This document shows, in pieces, positions 15,030-15,147 of a DNA stretch of 15,147 nucleotides (position 1 is the first letter of the stretch; every line of letters starts with the position of its first letter). The notes beneath the pieces are model-generated. The model did no database searches, was not told the origin of the DNA, and was given only the letters and a program-made list of their open reading frames with translations. The stretch is from positions 1 through 15,147 of the forward strand of contig NZ_JAILQF010000012.1 of NCBI RefSeq assembly GCF_024699075.1, written 5' to 3'. Source of the stretch: Butyrivibrio sp. GTDB lineage: Bacteria; Bacillota_A; Clostridia; Lachnospirales; Lachnospiraceae. The translations under genes and the position numbers were made by a program.

Positions 15030-15054
15030 ACTATTGCTTAATAAAGCAAATAGT
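15030..15054. repeat. Inverted repeat in the hypC leader
   Basis: ACTATTGCTT (15030-15039) faces AAGCAAATAGT (15044-15054) across an AATA loop, a 10-bp stem with a single bulged base. It lies directly upstream of the hypC ribosome binding site (15022-15028), so it could be an operator or an RNA structure affecting translation. Confidence 0.4.
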
Positions 15055-15085
15055 CATTAAATTTGATTTCTTGAACGTAAATTAC

Positions 15086-15127
15086 AGAAACGCGCATTTA
15101 CTGCGTGTTTCGTGATTCTTTGAATCA
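15086..15127. repeat. Two adjacent inverted repeats at the right edge
   Basis: GAAACGCGC (15087-15095) pairs with GCGTGTTTC (15103-15111) with one mismatch, and TGATTC (15113-15118) pairs with GAATCA (15122-15127). They may be the end of an upstream transcript, but no clear T-tract is seen. The last 20 bases are open in more than one minus-strand frame, so a gene end there cannot be decided. Confidence 0.3.
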
Positions 15128-15147
15128 GTTGGCAATAGAGCCTTCGA

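Overview
This is an AT-rich window, most likely from an anaerobic low-G+C Firmicute of the class Clostridia. A Lachnospiraceae member of the Butyrivibrio type is my best guess, from gene content, Gram-positive style promoters and ribosome binding sites, a YveK/CpsD-type polysaccharide module, and [NiFe]-hydrogenase maturation genes. The genus is inference only. No rRNA, tRNA, CRISPR array or complete transposon is visible.

Left region, 1-7,920, minus strand: a cell-surface polysaccharide (capsule/EPS) operon read from right to left. A strong sigma-A promoter (7921-7949) precedes a CpsD/CapB-like P-loop protein, a membrane-anchored extracellular protein, a YveK/Wzz-type chain-length protein, a GT2 glycosyltransferase, a Wzy-like polymerase, a second GT2, a GT14 (core-2/I-branching type) transferase, a third GT2, and a fourth GT2 cut by the window edge. 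The genes overlap or sit within a few tens of bases, so they are probably one transcript. The initiating phosphoglycosyltransferase and flippase are not here and may lie beyond base 1. The P-loop protein lacks the Walker A lysine, which makes the kinase module unusual.

Middle region, 8,014-10,400: a small unknown protein gene (minus strand, own terminator), then about 300 bp of very AT-rich intergenic DNA full of inverted repeats. Next comes a plus-strand gene fusing an XRE-type helix-turn-helix to a complete UDP-sugar dehydrogenase. The enzyme that would make UDP-uronic acid for the polysaccharide therefore carries its own DNA-binding domain. A phased set of ATAAC half-sites lies just upstream of its start codon. 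This is the most interesting feature of the window: a possible 'trigger enzyme' linking UDP-sugar oxidation to transcription of surface polysaccharide genes.

Right region, 10,400-15,147: a convergent polysaccharide pyruvyltransferase-family gene. Its shared terminator with the dehydrogenase appears to carry a 41-bp IS3-end-like insertion. Then come a highly structured non-coding stretch that may be an IS200/IS605 relic, a rhomboid protease, and the hydrogenase maturation genes hypC-hypD-hypE, transcribed on the minus strand from hypC. HypC and HypD assemble the Fe(CN)2CO moiety and HypE makes the cyanide precursor. The hydrogenase structural genes and hypA, hypB and hypF are outside the window.
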